Shown: one piece after another, positions 6,227 through 6,962 of the stretch
How positions within the stretch are numbered: position 1 is the stretch's first letter
Layout: every line of letters starts with the position of its first letter
DNA from: Rickettsiales bacterium
Lineage (GTDB): Bacteria > Pseudomonadota > Alphaproteobacteria > Rickettsiales > UBA1997
Reading direction: 5' to 3'
DNA length: 6,962 nucleotides
Assembly: GCA_031269065.1 (NCBI GenBank)
Contig: JAIRWJ010000031.1
Coordinates: 1 to 6,962, forward strand
Notes under the pieces: model-generated
Seen by the model: only the letters and a program-made list of their open reading frames with translations
What the model was told of the DNA's origin: nothing
Database searches by the model: none
Program-made: the position numbers and the translations under genes

Positions 6227-6962
6227 AAAGTCCTTTTTCGATTTTTCCTTATTCTAACACTCCTAACGACCTTGAAGCTGCCCTACTTTGGTCTTCGAGC
6301 CTCGCCTCTAGGTTTTTCCGCTAGCCAGAACAGTGGAAGGGTCGGTTTGACCAACGAAGAGCTACTGGCAGCCAAGAGAAATGGCATGGTATCAGCCCTA
6401 TGCTATGTGTTGGATATCATCACCGGCAAAGCCGGCAGAGCTATTATAGCAGTTGCCGTACTGGCCATTGGCTGGATGTTTCTGCTGGGGGGAGTAAAGT
6501 GGACTACCCTGTTGACGTTCACTCTAGCCTGCTCTCTGACTTTTGGAGGTGCCGAACTGGCCCATATAATAAGTCGCAACAACTATTCCTGCTCATCTAC
6601 GAAGTTAGCCGAGGAATATGACAAAAGCATAGTCTATAACCGAGGCACCTGTGGCCTAAACACCGCAAACCACTACTCCCCGGGCCAGGAGTGGTACCTA
6701 TGCTCCAACAGCGACGGCAGTTGCAGAGTTGATGACAGCAGCTGCATGACCAGAGTAACTAATGACACCCTCATCGATGAGAATCCCGGTAGGAATACCC
6801 TAGCTCTCAAAAAATGCCAGGCTGGCCACTTTAAATTTAACGAAAGCCTACTCCACCGTGAACAATGCAAAAGAGACAGCAACGACATAGGCTACTTTGC
6901 CCTCTGCAGTGACAATTCAGAGGATGCCGAGTGTAAAAAGGCCTGTCTCCGCTCTGACCTTG
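6224..6962 (+). CDS. virB2: VirB2/TrbC-family T4SS pilin with cysteine-rich C-terminal extension (partial)
   Basis: The frame is open from 6224 to the right edge (246 codons, no stop), so the 3' end is missing. Residues 1-26 form a signal peptide (basic start, hydrophobic core, candidate cleavage after LRA26, or after FSA33). Residues 53-117 are a VirB2-type pilin core: GMVSALCYVLDIITGKAG (54-71), a first hydrophobic helix (73-90), the short polar turn GGVKW (89-93) and a second hydrophobic helix (94-116). VirB2 is the major pilus subunit of VirB/D4 type IV secretion systems, inserted in the inner membrane before assembly. Ordinary VirB2 is roughly 100-130 residues and ends near here. This protein instead continues for at least 129 residues with ten cysteines (123, 143, 160, 167, 174, 198, 215, 228, 237, 241), likely disulphide-bonded outside the cytoplasm. 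The last 119 bases recur inverted at the left edge. Base composition is richer in GC than the spacers. The VirB2 assignment is firm for the core; the role of the extension is unknown. Confidence 0.82.
   Translation, partial: MKVLFRFFLILTLLTTLKLPYFGLRASPLGFSASQNSGRVGLTNEELLAAKRNGMVSALCYVLDIITGKAGRAIIAVAVLAIGWMFLLGGVKWTTLLTFTLACSLTFGGAELAHIISRNNYSCSSTKLAEEYDKSIVYNRGTCGLNTANHYSPGQEWYLCSNSDGSCRVDDSSCMTRVTNDTLIDENPGRNTLALKKCQAGHFKFNESLLHREQCKRDSNDIGYFALCSDNSEDAECKKACLRSDL
6844..6962. repeat. Right arm of 119-bp perfect inverted repeat
   Basis: This is the exact reverse complement of 1-119. It lies wholly inside the open frame of the VirB2-like gene, covering the end of the Glu207 codon to the window edge, and therefore encodes four of the ten extension cysteines. 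The true repeat may continue beyond the window. The exact identity, without a single difference, points to recent duplication, gene conversion or an assembly overlap. Confidence 0.97.

Noticed and set aside
6400..6888. Open frames of about 70 residues overlapping the pilin gene (6400-6621 plus, 6673-6888 minus)
   Set aside because: They are alternative-frame shadows of the pilin coding sequence, without ribosome sites or recognisable family features.
1..6962. Telomere-like terminal inverted repeats of a linear plasmid or phage
   Set aside because: The repeat is ordinary pilin coding sequence whose frame continues beyond the edge, there are no replication or telomere genes, and an assembly boundary or gene duplication explains it more simply.

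Overview
The window looks like a piece of an alphaproteobacterial genome, most likely an intracellular, host-associated lineage (Rickettsiales or Holosporales-like). This is inferred from three things: a stand-alone HK97-type capsid protein resembling gp5 of the Rhodobacter gene transfer agent (GTA), a VirB2-type pilin of a type IV secretion system (T4SS), and a mix of AT-rich spacers with frequent ATA, CTA and AGA/AGG codons. No rRNA, tRNA or marker gene is present to fix the taxon.

Layout from left to right. Positions 1-119 are an exact reverse complement of the last 119 bases of the window and carry, on the minus strand, a 5'-truncated copy of the pilin coding sequence. A TMEM43-family membrane protein (240-1367, +) follows behind a good candidate promoter. 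It converges on the GTA-like major capsid gene (1439-2650, -), with a hairpin between the two stops. Upstream of the capsid gene is a long perfect inverted repeat (16-bp arms), then an 827-residue protein made of degenerate MORN-like repeats (2865-5348, -). A 250-base AT-rich divergent spacer separates this from a flavodoxin-fold NAD(P)H oxidoreductase (5599-6192, +). The last gene is a VirB2-like pilin with an unusual cysteine-rich C-terminal extension (6224 to the right edge, +, incomplete), 31 bases behind the oxidoreductase.

The five genes do not form one recognisable pathway. The oxidoreductase and pilin may be co-transcribed. The repeat protein lacks a signal peptide and has a basic region followed by an acidic C-terminal tail, so it could be a T4SS substrate, but that is a guess from context. 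The most notable signals are the 119-bp outward-facing inverted repeat inside pilin coding sequence, the cysteine-rich pilin extension, the MORN-like repeat protein, and the intact capsid gene without any other GTA or phage gene beside it. The inverted repeat may mark a real pilin gene duplication or inversion, or it may simply be where an assembly stopped at a repeated sequence.
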